Part shown: one piece after another, positions 47,428-57,325 of the stretch
How positions within the stretch are numbered: position 1 is the stretch's first letter
How the letters are laid out: every line of letters starts with the position of its first letter
Assembly (NCBI RefSeq): GCF_023715155.1
Contig: NZ_JAMBNQ010000001.1
Coordinates: 62,001 to 126,000 of the forward strand
Length of the DNA: 64,000 bases
Source of the DNA: Neobacillus mesonae
Lineage (GTDB): Bacteria; Bacillota; Bacilli; Bacillales; Cytobacillaceae
Direction: 5' to 3'
Notes under the pieces: generated by a model
Database searches by the model: none
The model's input: the letters and a program-made list of their open reading frames with translations, nothing else
Told to the model about the DNA's origin: nothing
Made by a program: the position numbers and the translations under genes

Positions 47428-48060
47428 GTGGTGAGGACAATAGAACTAACAAAACGCCAAGAACAAATATTGGAAATTGTAAAGGGAAATGGACCAATTA
47501 CAGGAGAACAGATTGCAGAGCATTTAAATCTAACCAGGGCTACGCTTCGGCCTGATCTTGCCATTTTAACAATGGCAGGATTTTTAGATGCTAGGCCCCG
47601 TGTAGGTTACTTTTATACTGGAAAGTCGGGTACACAGTTGTTAACTGAAAACCTGCAAAAGATTTATGTGAAGGAATATCAGTCCATTCCAGTTGTCGTT
47701 AATGAAAATGTCTCGGTATATGATGCTATCTGTACGATGTTTCTAGAAGATGTTGGAACATTATTTGTAGTTGACCCCACAACACATCTCGTAGGGGTTT
47801 TATCCCGAAAAGATCTCCTAAGAGCAAGCATAGGAAAACAAGACTTAACAGCCATTCCTGTTCATATTATTATGACGCGGATGCCAAATATCACAATGTG
47901 TGAACGAGATGATCTTCTGATTGATGTTGCTAAAAAGCTAATTGAAAAGCAAATAGATGCTCTGCCTGTAGTTAAGAAATCGGATGAAGGCTATGAGGTG
48001 ATTGGAAGAATTACCAAAACAAATATTACAAGGGCATTTGTTGCATTAGGGGAAGAATAA
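47428..48060 (+). CDS. ccpN: transcription repressor CcpN
   Basis: About 210 residues: an N-terminal helix-turn-helix (LTKRQEQILEIVKGNGPITG, LNLTRATLRPDLAIL) and two CBS domains (about 70-205, with VGTLFVVDPTTHLVGVLSRKDL and ALPVVKKS). Represses gluconeogenic genes gapB and pckA in the presence of glucose. Start GTG 47428 or 47431; the ribosome binding site is weak. Coupled with ppsR, as in B. subtilis (yqzB-yqfL). Confidence 0.93.
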   Translation: MVRTIELTKRQEQILEIVKGNGPITGEQIAEHLNLTRATLRPDLAILTMAGFLDARPRVGYFYTGKSGTQLLTENLQKIYVKEYQSIPVVVNENVSVYDAICTMFLEDVGTLFVVDPTTHLVGVLSRKDLLRASIGKQDLTAIPVHIIMTRMPNITMCERDDLLIDVAKKLIEKQIDALPVVKKSDEGYEVIGRITKTNITRAFVALGEE

Positions 48061-48090
48061 TAGAATGGCTTGCAGAGGAGATGATACAGA

Positions 48091-48900
48091 ATGAACTCGC
48101 CAATAATTTACGTAGTATCAGATTCAGTAGGGGAAACGGCTGAATTAATGACAAAAGCGGCAATAAGTCAATTTAACGGCTCTGAAATAACTCTTAAACG
48201 TTTTCCCTATGTAGAAGATAATGAACATATAGATGAGGTGTTATCTCTTGTTTCGCTGGACAAGGGAATGATAGCATTTACACTTGTTAAACCTGAAATG
48301 AGAAAATACATGCTTGAACAGGCCGAAAAGGCAGGAATTAGAGCCGTCGACCTAATTGGTCCAATTATTGATGAAATCCAAGCCTTTTCTGGTAAGAAAC
48401 CATTATTTGAACCTGGGCTTGTTAGAAAACTTGACGAAGATTATTTTAAGAAAATTGAAGCCATCGAATTTGCTGTAAAATATGATGATGGCAGAGACCC
48501 TCGGGGGATTTTAAAAGCAGACATAATTTTAATCGGTGTATCAAGAACGTCCAAAACTCCTCTTTCCCAATATTTAGCACATAAAAGGATTAAGGTTGCC
48601 AATGTTCCATTAGTTCCGGAGGTTGATCCGCCCGAGGAACTTTATAAGGTACCGAAGGAAAAATGTTTTGGCTTAAGAATTGGTCCGGAAAAATTAAATC
48701 ATATTCGTAGAGAACGGTTAATTTCCTTAGGATTAAATGATCAGGCCAGCTACGCTAATATTAATCGAATTAAAGAAGAGTTAGACTTTTTTAATCAGAC
48801 TGTCGAAAAAATCGGCTGTCCAGTCATTGACGTGACAAATAAAGCTGTTGAAGAAACTGCAAATATCATTCTAAGTTATATATATAAAAGGAATGCTTAA
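48091..48900 (+). CDS. yqfL: pyruvate,phosphate dikinase regulatory protein-like (YqfL)
   Basis: 269 residues of the PPDK regulatory kinase/phosphorylase family, with a P-loop-like [15 protein letters not shown] at about residue 150. B. subtilis YqfL modulates CcpN activity, and it is the gene after ccpN here too. PpsR-type members act on PEP synthase or PPDK; which target applies is not visible. Ended by a hairpin. Confidence 0.9.
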   Translation: MNSPIIYVVSDSVGETAELMTKAAISQFNGSEITLKRFPYVEDNEHIDEVLSLVSLDKGMIAFTLVKPEMRKYMLEQAEKAGIRAVDLIGPIIDEIQAFSGKKPLFEPGLVRKLDEDYFKKIEAIEFAVKYDDGRDPRGILKADIILIGVSRTSKTPLSQYLAHKRIKVANVPLVPEVDPPEELYKVPKEKCFGLRIGPEKLNHIRRERLISLGLNDQASYANINRIKEELDFFNQTVEKIGCPVIDVTNKAVEETANIILSYIYKRNA

Positions 48901-48928
48901 CACATAATCTTTGATTATGTGTTTTTTT
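48900..48928 (+). terminator. terminator after yqfL
   Basis: ACACATAATC, TTT, GATTATGTGT, then seven T. Confidence 0.88.
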
Positions 48929-48929
48929 A

Positions 48930-49404
48930 TGAAAAAAGTTATGGCAAAATCATATTAAATATACTATAATAAAAAATTGTGATAAAAATGAATCTTTTAG
49001 GTTTAGACTTGCCATTGAACGAATAAACTATTTACTGTTAGATGTCAAGTCAGGGAGACATCCTTTTTCCTAAAAAAATTCGACATAAATCCATTTTTTC
49101 TATTTTTTATGAAATTCGATGTGTTTATGCGCCCGAAAACTTGTTAGGGTCTAAATATGATACTCGGCTGTGTTTTCTTGGATAAAAATGAGGTTAAAAA
49201 GAAGGAATATGCAGAGTGATGTAGAATAAATACAATAGCAAAAGAAATTCCGACAATTTTTGTCGACACAGACTCATCCTAAATGTAAACAGAAATTGTC
49301 GAAATTGCTTCTGTTAAGATCCAGGAGGAATTGGCTGAAATTTGTCGAAAGTTGAAGGAAGTTGAAAAGGTCTAATACCTAGAAGTAACTGGAGTTGTTT
49401 TTTC
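48930..49404 (+). promoter_or_regulatory. dnaG-sigA upstream region with Spo0A-like boxes
   Basis: No gene in 475 bases; B. subtilis yqxD is absent. TGTCGAA (Spo0A box core) occurs at 49297-49303 and 49343-49349 and inverted at 49079-49085. An inverted repeat CGACAA-TTT-TTGTCG lies at about 49253-49267. A sigma-H promoter (separate entry) is at 49201-49229. Together this suggests sporulation control of the replication-primase and main sigma factor operon. Confidence 0.5.
49201..49229 (+). promoter_or_regulatory. sigma-H promoter of dnaG-sigA
   Basis: GAAGGAATA, 11-base spacer, GTAGAATAA: every position fits the sigma-H consensus RNAGGAWWW-N11-12-RNNGAATWW. B. subtilis sigA operon has a sigma-H promoter (P3) upstream of dnaG. 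Confidence 0.8.
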
Positions 49405-51213
49405 ATGGCAGATCGTATTGCCGAAGATAAGATAATTGAAATTCGTCAAGCTGTTGATATTGTTGAGATAATTGGTGATTATGTCCAATTAAAAAAACAG
49501 GGACGAAATTACTTCGGATTATGTCCATTCCATGGAGAAAGTACCCCATCTTTTTCGGTATCGCCTGATAAACAGATTTTCCATTGTTTTGGCTGCGGCG
49601 CAGGAGGAAATGTTTTCTCTTTTTTAATGGAACTGGAAGGAATTTCGTTTCAGGAAGCAGCAGTAAAACTTGCTTCAAAAGCAAGTATTGATCTTGAAAT
49701 AAATTTAACCGCCCATCAGAAAGAGAAAAAAGTTCCTAAAGAACTGCAAGCTATAAGAGATGCTCATGAGCTATTACGTAAATTTTACCACCATTTGCTG
49801 GTAAATACAAAAGAAGGTCAGCAGGCTTTAGAGTATCTTTATGGAAGAGGATTTACCCAAGAGTCGATTGATAAATTTCAAATTGGATATTCCTTAAATT
49901 CATGGGATTTTGTTGTTAAGTTTCTTTCAAAAAGAAACTTTTCCCCGGAATGGATGGAAAAAGCGGGGTTGATTATCAAGCGTGAAAGAGATGGAACATT
50001 TTTTGATCGTTTTAGGGATCGAATTATGTTTCCGATATTTGACCGAAATGGAAACACGATTGCTTTTTCAGGGAGATCGCTAGGGGGGGAAGACCCCAAA
50101 TATTTAAATAGTCCCGAAACGGCAATCTTTAATAAAAGTAAAATTTTATATAATTATCATCAAGCAAAGTCCAGTATAAAAAAACTACAGCATGCTGTAT
50201 TATTTGAGGGTTTCGCTGATGTAATTGCAGCTGATCGTGCCGGAGTTGAAAACGGCATCGCCACAATGGGGACATCACTGACAGATGAACATATTGCGTT
50301 ATTGCGTCAGAATGTCCAATCGATGGTTATTTGTTATGATTCCGATAATGCTGGAATCGAAGCAGCTTACCGTGCTGGGAAGATGATGCAAGATGCAGGT
50401 TTTGAAATCAAGGTGGCCATTATGCCAGATGGACAGGATCCGGATGAATACATTAAAAAAAATGGTCCTGAAAAATTCCGTCATGAAGTAATTGAAGCAA
50501 GTCTAACGTGGATGGGGTTTAAATTTCTATATTTTCGCCGTGGAAAAAACCTTCAAAATGAAGGAGATAAGCTGGCGTATATAGAAGAAATAATAAAAGA
50601 AATCAGCAAACTGCCTATGGCTGTAGAAAGAGATCATTATTTACGGCAGCTTGCTTCTGAATTTTCTCTTTCATTAGATGCCTTAAAACAACAGCAAAAA
50701 CAGTTCTATTTTGCTGAAAAAAGAAAAGAAAAAGGAAAGAGCGGGCCAAGCTTTAATCAAGTAATCGTTCCAAAGCCGGCAAAAGACTTAAAACCTGCCT
50801 ATTATAGCGCGGAACGTTATTTGATTGCCCACATGTTGAAAAATCGTGACCTGTTATATAAAGTGCAGGAACAGCTTGCGGGGAATATGTTTAATATTGA
50901 TGAACATCAGGCGATAATAACATATCTGATTGAATTTTATGAAGAACATCCAGAACCGGATTCTGCTGCATTTTTAAACCATCTTCAAGATGAAAATCTA
51001 AGAAGAATGGTTGTAGATATTGAAATGCAATCCATTAGCGATGAACTAAGCAATGAGGAATTATCAGATTATATTAAGCAGGTGTTGAATTACAAAAAGT
51101 TGTTAAAGATAAAGGAAAAAGAAGAAAAGCAAAAAGAAGCAGAAAAGCAAAAGGATTTTTTGACAGCTGCTGTCATTGCAAATGAAATTATTCAATTACG
51201 CAAATCATTATAG
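49405..51213 (+). CDS. dnaG: DNA primase
   Basis: 602 residues: N-terminal zinc-binding domain ([11 protein letters not shown], with CFGCGAGGN), a Toprim catalytic core ([16 protein letters not shown] and CYDSDNAG with the acidic residues), and a C-terminal DnaB-binding helical part. Makes RNA primers for replication. The ATG is preceded by a modest GGAG. Overlaps no gene upstream because yqxD is missing; 40 bases to sigA. Confidence 0.96.
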   Translation: MADRIAEDKIIEIRQAVDIVEIIGDYVQLKKQGRNYFGLCPFHGESTPSFSVSPDKQIFHCFGCGAGGNVFSFLMELEGISFQEAAVKLASKASIDLEINLTAHQKEKKVPKELQAIRDAHELLRKFYHHLLVNTKEGQQALEYLYGRGFTQESIDKFQIGYSLNSWDFVVKFLSKRNFSPEWMEKAGLIIKRERDGTFFDRFRDRIMFPIFDRNGNTIAFSGRSLGGEDPKYLNSPETAIFNKSKILYNYHQAKSSIKKLQHAVLFEGFADVIAADRAGVENGIATMGTSLTDEHIALLRQNVQSMVICYDSDNAGIEAAYRAGKMMQDAGFEIKVAIMPDGQDPDEYIKKNGPEKFRHEVIEASLTWMGFKFLYFRRGKNLQNEGDKLAYIEEIIKEISKLPMAVERDHYLRQLASEFSLSLDALKQQQKQFYFAEKRKEKGKSGPSFNQVIVPKPAKDLKPAYYSAERYLIAHMLKNRDLLYKVQEQLAGNMFNIDEHQAIITYLIEFYEEHPEPDSAAFLNHLQDENLRRMVVDIEMQSISDELSNEELSDYIKQVLNYKKLLKIKEKEEKQKEAEKQKDFLTAAVIANEIIQLRKSL

Positions 51214-51253
51214 ATTTAATTTATTGTCTTTGATTTTGGAAGGAGGGTTCCCT

Positions 51254-52384
51254 ATGGCGGCTGAAAAATCAGCACGGTCACAGGAGGTCGAAAATGAATT
51301 GACCTTAGAACAGGTAAAACATCAATTAACGGTGGTAGGAAAGAAAGTCGGTGTCCTCGCCTATGATGATATTGCCGAAAAACTGGCACATTTTGAATTG
51401 GATTCTCATCAAATGGATGAATTTTATGAATTTCTTGGTGACCAAGGAATTGAATTGGTCGGTGACAGCGATGAGGAAGATCCAAGCGTTAAAGAGTTAT
51501 CTAAGGAGGACGATGATGAATTTGATTTAAACGATTTAAGTGTTCCTCCAGGCGTTAAGATAAACGACCCAGTCCGTATGTACCTAAAGGAAATCGGCCG
51601 TGTTGACCTGCTTTCTGCTGAAGAGGAAATCAACCTTGCGCACCGTATAGAGCAAGGAGATGAGGAAGCGAAGCGTCGACTTGCTGAAGCAAACCTCCGA
51701 CTTGTCGTTAGTATTGCAAAACGTTATGTTGGCCGTGGAATGCTGTTTCTTGATTTAATCCAGGAAGGGAATATGGGTCTGATAAAAGCAGTTGAAAAAT
51801 TTGATTATCGAAAAGGGTTCAAATTTAGTACGTATGCAACATGGTGGATACGTCAGGCTATAACCCGTGCAATTGCAGACCAAGCAAGAACGATTCGTAT
51901 TCCAGTTCATATGGTTGAAACAATTAATAAACTTATTCGGGTGCAACGTCAATTACTTCAAGACCTTGGACGTGAACCAACACCTGAAGAAATTGCTGAG
52001 GATATGGATTTAACGCCGGATAAGGTCCGTGAAATTTTAAAAATTGCTCAGGAACCAGTTTCTCTGGAAACGCCAATTGGCGAGGAAGATGATTCCCATC
52101 TTGGAGACTTTATTGAGGATCAGGATGCTACATCTCCTTCAGAACATGCTGCATATGAATTATTAAAAGAACAGCTGGAGGATGTACTTGATACCTTAAC
52201 AGACCGTGAAGAAAACGTTCTGCGTCTCCGTTTTGGACTTGATGATGGCCGTACCCGCACCTTGGAAGAGGTCGGTAAGGTATTTGGTGTTACCCGTGAG
52301 CGGATTCGACAGATTGAAGCCAAAGCATTGCGCAAATTGCGCCACCCTAGCCGCAGCAAGCGGTTAAAAGATTTCTTAGAATAA
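51254..52384 (+). CDS. sigA: RNA polymerase primary sigma factor SigA
   Basis: 376 residues: region 1.1 acidic N-terminus, 1.2 ([17 protein letters not shown]), 2 ([35 protein letters not shown]), 3, and 4 ([20 protein letters not shown]). B. subtilis 371. ATG 51254 follows AAGGAGGG; the longer frame upstream includes the dnaG end. Ended by a strong hairpin. Confidence 0.97.
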   Translation: MAAEKSARSQEVENELTLEQVKHQLTVVGKKVGVLAYDDIAEKLAHFELDSHQMDEFYEFLGDQGIELVGDSDEEDPSVKELSKEDDDEFDLNDLSVPPGVKINDPVRMYLKEIGRVDLLSAEEEINLAHRIEQGDEEAKRRLAEANLRLVVSIAKRYVGRGMLFLDLIQEGNMGLIKAVEKFDYRKGFKFSTYATWWIRQAITRAIADQARTIRIPVHMVETINKLIRVQRQLLQDLGREPTPEEIAEDMDLTPDKVREILKIAQEPVSLETPIGEEDDSHLGDFIEDQDATSPSEHAAYELLKEQLEDVLDTLTDREENVLRLRFGLDDGRTRTLEEVGKVFGVTRERIRQIEAKALRKLRHPSRSKRLKDFLE

Positions 52385-52396
52385 AAATAATGAAGC

Positions 52397-52433
52397 AAAT
52401 AGTTTACTTCTTTTGGAGTAAACTATTTTTTTA
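52397..52433 (+). terminator. terminator after sigA
   Basis: AAATAGTTTACT, loop, AGTAAACTATTT, then seven T. Confidence 0.9.
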
Positions 52434-52884
52434 TTATTTTACTGAATTGTCTCGCACTTTGCAAATGGCCCTAATAAACTTTTTTTGGAAATTAGTTTAT
52501 TAATAAAGAAATTTTTTCTTTATTTTTCATTAGTTACTTGATATTAAAGGGGTTCCATTATTTATAGATGGTTTTCTGGTAAAATCAAATAATAAATTAT
52601 TTAGAGAAATTTTAAAATCCTGCATGCTTAAAATGGTTGTCTTGGCGGAGTAAAAAACTTTAATGTCATTTCTCGATTAAAAGAGTCATAATAACTTGAA
52701 TTTGGGAAATATAAGAAGAGGCAGAGTTAACAAAAAGCCGGTCTTTTTACCTTTTTTAGAAAAGATTATCGTAATAAAATAAGTTTAGGTCTTTTCCTTC
52801 TGTTGATTTTAAAGTAAAATAGAAGTTGTTTGTGGGAGTTTTTATTTAATTTAGCATGTTTATGTACATAAGGGAGGTTTTATC
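52434..52884. other. AT-rich gap between sigA and cccA, no gene seen
   Basis: No ORF with a ribosome binding site and no clear promoter pair. GGGAGG at 52871 is the cccA ribosome binding site. Confidence 0.5.
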
Positions 52885-53253
52885 ATGAAACGAAATCCAG
52901 TTGTTCCTTTCATTCTCGTTATGGTCTTTGGAATCGCGCTTATTTTCTTTTTGTCTTTCAAAGGTGTTGGCGATATGAAAGAAGTAGCAAAGGATAAGGG
53001 TGAGAGTAAAGGTGCAGAGAAAACAGAAGTAGCTGCAACAAACCCTGAAGACATTTACAAATCTACTTGTATTGGTTGTCATGGGGATCAGTACCAAGGC
53101 GGAGTTGGTCCAGCATTAAAAGGAATTGGCAGCAAGATTTCAAAAGATGAGATCAAGGATGTCATTCAACATGGTAAAGGTAACATGCCGCCAGGACTTG
53201 TAAAACCAGAGCAGGCTGACGCGATGGCAGATTGGGTGGCCAATCTTAAGTAA
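52885..53253 (+). CDS. cccA: cytochrome c-550
   Basis: 122 residues: an N-terminal membrane anchor (about 8-27), a charged linker and a small c-type domain with CIGCH (heme attachment, Cys-x2-Cys-His) and the axial Met in GKGNMPPGLV. Located between sigA and trmK as in B. subtilis (120 residues). Electron carrier on the outer face of the membrane. Confidence 0.93.
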   Translation: MKRNPVVPFILVMVFGIALIFFLSFKGVGDMKEVAKDKGESKGAEKTEVAATNPEDIYKSTCIGCHGDQYQGGVGPALKGIGSKISKDEIKDVIQHGKGNMPPGLVKPEQADAMADWVANLK

Positions 53254-53317
53254 GACGAGCTAAAGGGTCAACCCTTAAGCTGTATCAGTTCAATAGAAAA
53301 ATAATACTTTGCTGCTC

Positions 53318-53350
53318 AAGGTCCTTTGCATCTGTAAAGGACCTTTTTTA
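53318..53350 (+). terminator. terminator after cccA
   Basis: AAGGTCCTTT, loop, AAAGGACCTT, then T-run. Confidence 0.88.
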
Positions 53351-53379
53351 TACTAAAAGAAAAAAGTGTGGTGTGTTTT

Positions 53380-54111
53380 TTGAATACAGATAAATTATCG
53401 GCGCGCCTTGCAGCTGTAGCCAAATATGTACCAAAGGGGGCTAAGATAGCTGATATCGGTTCTGATCATGCATATCTTCCCTGTTATTTGGCGAAAAATA
53501 GCGGTATTTCCTTTGCTGTTGCCGGCGAAGTGGCAGTTGGACCGTTTCAATCTGCTGAACGAAATGTTTCATCAGAAGGATTATCTGACATGATATCTGT
53601 CCGCCTTGGGGATGGTCTTGAAGTAATTCAGTCAGGTGAAGTAGATCATATAGCCATTGCCGGAATGGGTGGGGCCCTTATTGCCAGTATATTAGAGAAT
53701 GGAAAAGAGAAACTGGGCTCGGTAAAAAGACTTATACTTCAGCCAAACATTAGTGCGGTCTCGGTCCGAAAGTGGTTTTTAGACAACGGCTGGGTATTGA
53801 TTGCTGAAGAAATTATCGAAGAAGACGGGAAAATTTATGAAGTATTAGCGGCTGAAAAAGGCAGTAATCCATTAAAACCTTATGAACAAAATGTTGAAGC
53901 TGGGTTATTATTTGGACCATATCTATCTAAGGAAAAGAGTAAAGTATTTGCGAAAAAGTGGCTAAATGAAAGAAATAATTGGCTGCGTATATATCAGCAG
54001 CTTGAGCATGCCGCCCAAACCCCAGGTACTGTTGAGAAAAAGAAGGAACTGTTTACTAAAATCCAACTGGTGGAGGAGGTCCTAGGAAATGAAGAATCCA
54101 AACGGTCATGA
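53380..54111 (+). CDS. trmK: tRNA m1A22 methyltransferase TrmK
   Basis: 243 residues from TTG 53380, chosen because it gives MNTDKLSARLAAVAKYVP, the family N-terminus; the GTG codons at 53368 and 53371 add up to four residues. SAM motif ADIGSDHAYLPCYL, then IAGMGGALI and LILQPN. Methylates A22 of tRNA. Overlaps yqfO by 23 bases. Confidence 0.91.
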   Translation: MNTDKLSARLAAVAKYVPKGAKIADIGSDHAYLPCYLAKNSGISFAVAGEVAVGPFQSAERNVSSEGLSDMISVRLGDGLEVIQSGEVDHIAIAGMGGALIASILENGKEKLGSVKRLILQPNISAVSVRKWFLDNGWVLIAEEIIEEDGKIYEVLAAEKGSNPLKPYEQNVEAGLLFGPYLSKEKSKVFAKKWLNERNNWLRIYQQLEHAAQTPGTVEKKKELFTKIQLVEEVLGNEESKRS

Positions 54112-55204
54112 AATCATTCAATTATTTGAAAGGTTTGCCCCAAAAGGACTGGCAATGGAAGGGGATAAAATCGGCTTACAGGTAGGGCGCCTAAATAAAA
54201 AAGTTCAGCGTGTCATGATTGCGCTTGATGTGCTCGAAAACGTCATAGACGAAGCAATTGAAAAGGATGTCCAGTTAATTATTGCCCACCATCCTCCTAT
54301 TTTTAGGCCGTTAAAAAATATTGTTACAGATACTACACAAGGAAGAATGATTGAAAAACTATTAAAACATGATATTGCCGTTTATGCTGCCCACACTAAT
54401 TTAGACGTCGCTAAGGGCGGTGTCAATGACTGGCTGTCAGAAGCATTAGGCTTGGAAGAAGCGGAAGTGCTGGTACCAACGTTTGAAACAAGCTTAAAAA
54501 AATTGGTTGTTTTCGTTCCTTCCAGTCATGCTGAGGAGATTCGGAAGGTCCTTGGGGATGCAGGGGCAGGATTTATAGGCAATTACAGTCATTGCTCATT
54601 CACAGCAGAAGGTACAGGCAGGTTTATGCCTGGGGAAGGAACAACTCCCTATATAGGACAAACTGGACATCTTGAAGAGGTGGAAGAGGTTCGGATTGAA
54701 ACAGTAGTCCCTGAACATTTATTGAAAAAAACTATTTCTTCAATGCTTAAAGCACATCCATATGAGGAGGCTGCCTATGATATTTACCCTATTGATCTTA
54801 AAGGGGAGGTATTAGGATTAGGCAGAATCGGGAAAATTGCGGAAATGACATTAGGAGATTTTGCTGAGAAAGTAAAACGGGACCTTGAGGTAGACAGAGT
54901 CCGTGTGGTAGGTGACTTGAATGAAAAGGTAAGAAAGGTAGCTGTTTTAGGCGGTGACGGGAATAAATATTTTTATCAGGCTAAGATGAATGGGGCAGAT
55001 GTTTATGTCACGGGAGATATTTATTATCACACCGCACATGATGCGATGATGCAGGGATTGAACATCGTTGACCCCGGACATAATGTTGAAAAGGTAATGA
55101 AAAAAGGATTAACCCATACATTACAAAAGTTGTGTAAAGATGCAGGGTTATCAGTGGAGGTTTTCCCTTCAGAAGAGGATACAAATCCATTTCAATTTAT
55201 ATAA
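54089..55204 (+). CDS. yqfO: Nif3-family metal-binding protein YqfO
   Basis: 371 residues of the Nif3/GTP cyclohydrolase I type 2-like family. Metal ligands are AHHPPIF and AAHTNLD with GNKYF and DIYYHTAHD later. A PII-like insertion domain (about 135-225) is present. Function debated; it is coupled to trmK in many Bacillus genomes. Confidence 0.9.
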   Translation: MKNPNGHEIIQLFERFAPKGLAMEGDKIGLQVGRLNKKVQRVMIALDVLENVIDEAIEKDVQLIIAHHPPIFRPLKNIVTDTTQGRMIEKLLKHDIAVYAAHTNLDVAKGGVNDWLSEALGLEEAEVLVPTFETSLKKLVVFVPSSHAEEIRKVLGDAGAGFIGNYSHCSFTAEGTGRFMPGEGTTPYIGQTGHLEEVEEVRIETVVPEHLLKKTISSMLKAHPYEEAAYDIYPIDLKGEVLGLGRIGKIAEMTLGDFAEKVKRDLEVDRVRVVGDLNEKVRKVAVLGGDGNKYFYQAKMNGADVYVTGDIYYHTAHDAMMQGLNIVDPGHNVEKVMKKGLTHTLQKLCKDAGLSVEVFPSEEDTNPFQFI

Positions 55205-55230
55205 AAAACCGGTCAAAAGACCGGTTTTAC
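55205..55230. terminator. bidirectional terminator between yqfO and ispH
   Basis: AAAACCGGTC, AAAA, GACCGGTTTT. Confidence 0.9.
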
Positions 55231-56168
55231 TGTTTCTTAACTTTTGGCAGAATTTTTGCTAATGGAACTTTTTTCATCCGTTGCCATGTTGTTTCATCGT
55301 TCGGATCAAATTGTTCTAAGAAAGTGATTACTTCCTTAGTAATCGGTGTTGGTGTAGAAGCACCTGAAGTAACAGCAACTGTTTTTGCATCTTTAATCCA
55401 ATCTATTTCTAATTCAGATATATCAGCAATTCTGTAAGCCGTTGTACCTGCAATATCTTCTGAAACTTGTGCTAAACGGTTTGAGTTATTGCTTTTCGGG
55501 TCACCGACAACAATAGTTACATCCGCTTCAGGAGCTTGTTCAGCTACTGCCTCTTGGCGGATTTGAGTGGCATGGCAGATTTCATTAAATACCTCTGCAT
55601 GAGGATATTTTTCTTTTACTTTTTCCATCGTGTCACGGACATCCCATTGACTCATTGTGGTTTGATTTGTGACAATCAGTTTGTCATGATGAATGTTTAA
55701 TGCTTCTACATCTTCCGGTGTTTGAACAAGGTACACCATTCCAGGAGCGACTCCAAGTGCTCCTTCTGGCTCTGGATGACCCTTTTTGCCAATATAAATG
55801 GTGTAATAACCTTCTTGGGATTTCTCGTAAATAAGATCATGTGTCCTTGTAACATCAGGACATGTAGCATCAAGTGTAACAAGCCCTTTTTTCTTTGCTA
55901 ATTCTCTTACCTCCGGTGAAATACCATGAGCAGTAAAGATAACTGTACCTTTATCGACCTTTTCTAGGATCTCCATACGATTATTTCCATCAAGAGTGAT
56001 AATTCCTTCTTCGGCAAAGGCGTCAGTGACATGTTTATTGTGAACAATCATCCCTAAAATATAAATAGGGCGCGGCAGTGTTTTATCTAAAGCAGCATTT
56101 CGAGCAATTACCATGGCATCCACAACACCATAGCAATATCCGCGTGGTGAAATTTTTATTACCTGCAT
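55227..56168 (-). CDS. ispH: 4-hydroxy-3-methylbut-2-enyl diphosphate reductase
   Basis: Last step of the MEP isoprenoid pathway. 313 residues with the three iron-sulfur cysteines in [16 protein letters not shown] and [13 protein letters not shown]. Its partner ispG lies at the window's right end on the same strand. YqfP in B. subtilis. Convergent with yqfO. Confidence 0.95.
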   Translation of the reverse strand: MQVIKISPRGYCYGVVDAMVIARNAALDKTLPRPIYILGMIVHNKHVTDAFAEEGIITLDGNNRMEILEKVDKGTVIFTAHGISPEVRELAKKKGLVTLDATCPDVTRTHDLIYEKSQEGYYTIYIGKKGHPEPEGALGVAPGMVYLVQTPEDVEALNIHHDKLIVTNQTTMSQWDVRDTMEKVKEKYPHAEVFNEICHATQIRQEAVAEQAPEADVTIVVGDPKSNNSNRLAQVSEDIAGTTAYRIADISELEIDWIKDAKTVAVTSGASTPTPITKEVITFLEQFDPNDETTWQRMKKVPLAKILPKVKKQ

Positions 56169-56263
56169 ATATAAAATCCTCCTAAAAGGCTATTTTTGTA
56201 GATTATATGTTTTATTATATATAAATAATAGATATAATACAAAGATACAATTTTCCTTCAGAA

Positions 56264-56297
56264 AAAGAATGCTGAACAACATGATCAGCATTCTTTG
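56264..56297 (-). terminator. terminator after yqfQ
   Basis: AAAGAATGCTGA, loop, TCAGCATTCTTT, then a T-rich run on the minus strand. Confidence 0.8.
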
Positions 56298-56299
56298 GA

Positions 56300-57046
56300 T
56301 TAAATATATAATTTTGGAAGAGAAGACCCTCTAGGAGATTGGGTGCTTTTGGCTGCATTAGGCTGCTTACGGCCTGTAGTTTTCGCTTTATTTTGCTGGC
56401 TGATTCTTTGCTTTGTCCTTTTGGATGTTGTTCTATTTTGCTGGCTGTTTTTTTGTTTTGTACTTTTAGCAGAAGTGGTTTGCTTTTCTTTGGTTTCAGA
56501 TGACTCCATGATAGCCGCTTCTTTTTTTGCTCCTTCCTTGGATTCATCTTCATTACTATCTGGGGAATCCTTTAATCCTCGATAAAGTTTCCAAAGGGCT
56601 GGAAGGTTTCTTACCAGTGGTCCATATTGTTGAACCATTGGACCGATTGTTTGTGCGGTTTTTATAACCTGCTGGGTATTATTAAGAAAACCCATAAGGC
56701 CGCCTCCTCCAGAGCCGGACATGGATTGAAGTAATCCGCCGCCTGCGGCTCTTCCTGCTCCACCCATCAGACCACGGGCTCCCTGCATAGCCTGCATAGG
56801 ACCCATCATTCCTCCAGGTCCACCGGCAGCGCCGCCTCTTCCCAAAAGCCTTGAAAGTAAACCGCCACCGCCTCCTCGGCCCATTTGCGGAGCACCTCCG
56901 CCCATTAACCCGCCAAAAGGATTTCCTTGGGGTCCCATCATTGGTGAACGTCCTCCTCCAAATAGACCTGAGCCCATCGGATTTCCCCCGCCAAATAATC
57001 TTGGACCCATCCCTCCTTGCATCGGCATCCTTGGTCCTGGCATCAT
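56300..57046 (-). CDS. yqfQ: YqfQ-like Gly/Met-rich protein
   Basis: 248 residues: an N-terminal half very rich in Gly, Met, Pro and Arg (GGG runs, MMGPQGNPFGG), a short hydrophobic helical core (NNTQQVIKTAQTIGPMVQQY, then LVRNLPALWKLYRGLKD) and a basic C-terminal tail with repeats (SKRTKQRISQQNKAKTTG). It lies where B. subtilis yqfQ and B. anthracis vrrA-type genes lie. Probable sporulation protein by analogy only. GC-rich stretches mean the reverse frame also has ORFs. The ATG follows AAAGGAGG. Confidence 0.75.
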   Translation of the reverse strand: MMPGPRMPMQGGMGPRLFGGGNPMGSGLFGGGRSPMMGPQGNPFGGLMGGGAPQMGRGGGGGLLSRLLGRGGAAGGPGGMMGPMQAMQGARGLMGGAGRAAGGGLLQSMSGSGGGGLMGFLNNTQQVIKTAQTIGPMVQQYGPLVRNLPALWKLYRGLKDSPDSNEDESKEGAKKEAAIMESSETKEKQTTSAKSTKQKNSQQNRTTSKRTKQRISQQNKAKTTGRKQPNAAKSTQSPRGSSLPKLYI

Positions 57047-57325
57047 ACCAAATACCTCCTTTCAATATTCAAGTTTTGTTCGGCATATCAAACACGAAAA
57101 TTTCATATTTATCCTTGTTTTAAGGTATGCATCTAATTGAATTTTGTTTAGGTATTCTGCTTAGTGAAATAATAAAAAGTGGTTTAAAAGTTTTGGAGCG
57201 GTTAATGATGATAATATAGGGTTTTAACTAGCGATTTGTAATAATCTTTACTATAATTACTTGATGGAAGAAAAGCTAATTTATTTTTATATGATATTCC
57301 ATTAGTTACTATAAGGAGCAATTAA

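Noticed and set aside
56682..57065. Alternative 127-residue frame over yqfQ
   Set aside because: Low-complexity shadow; the other frame has a proper ribosome binding site and the YqfQ-like order.
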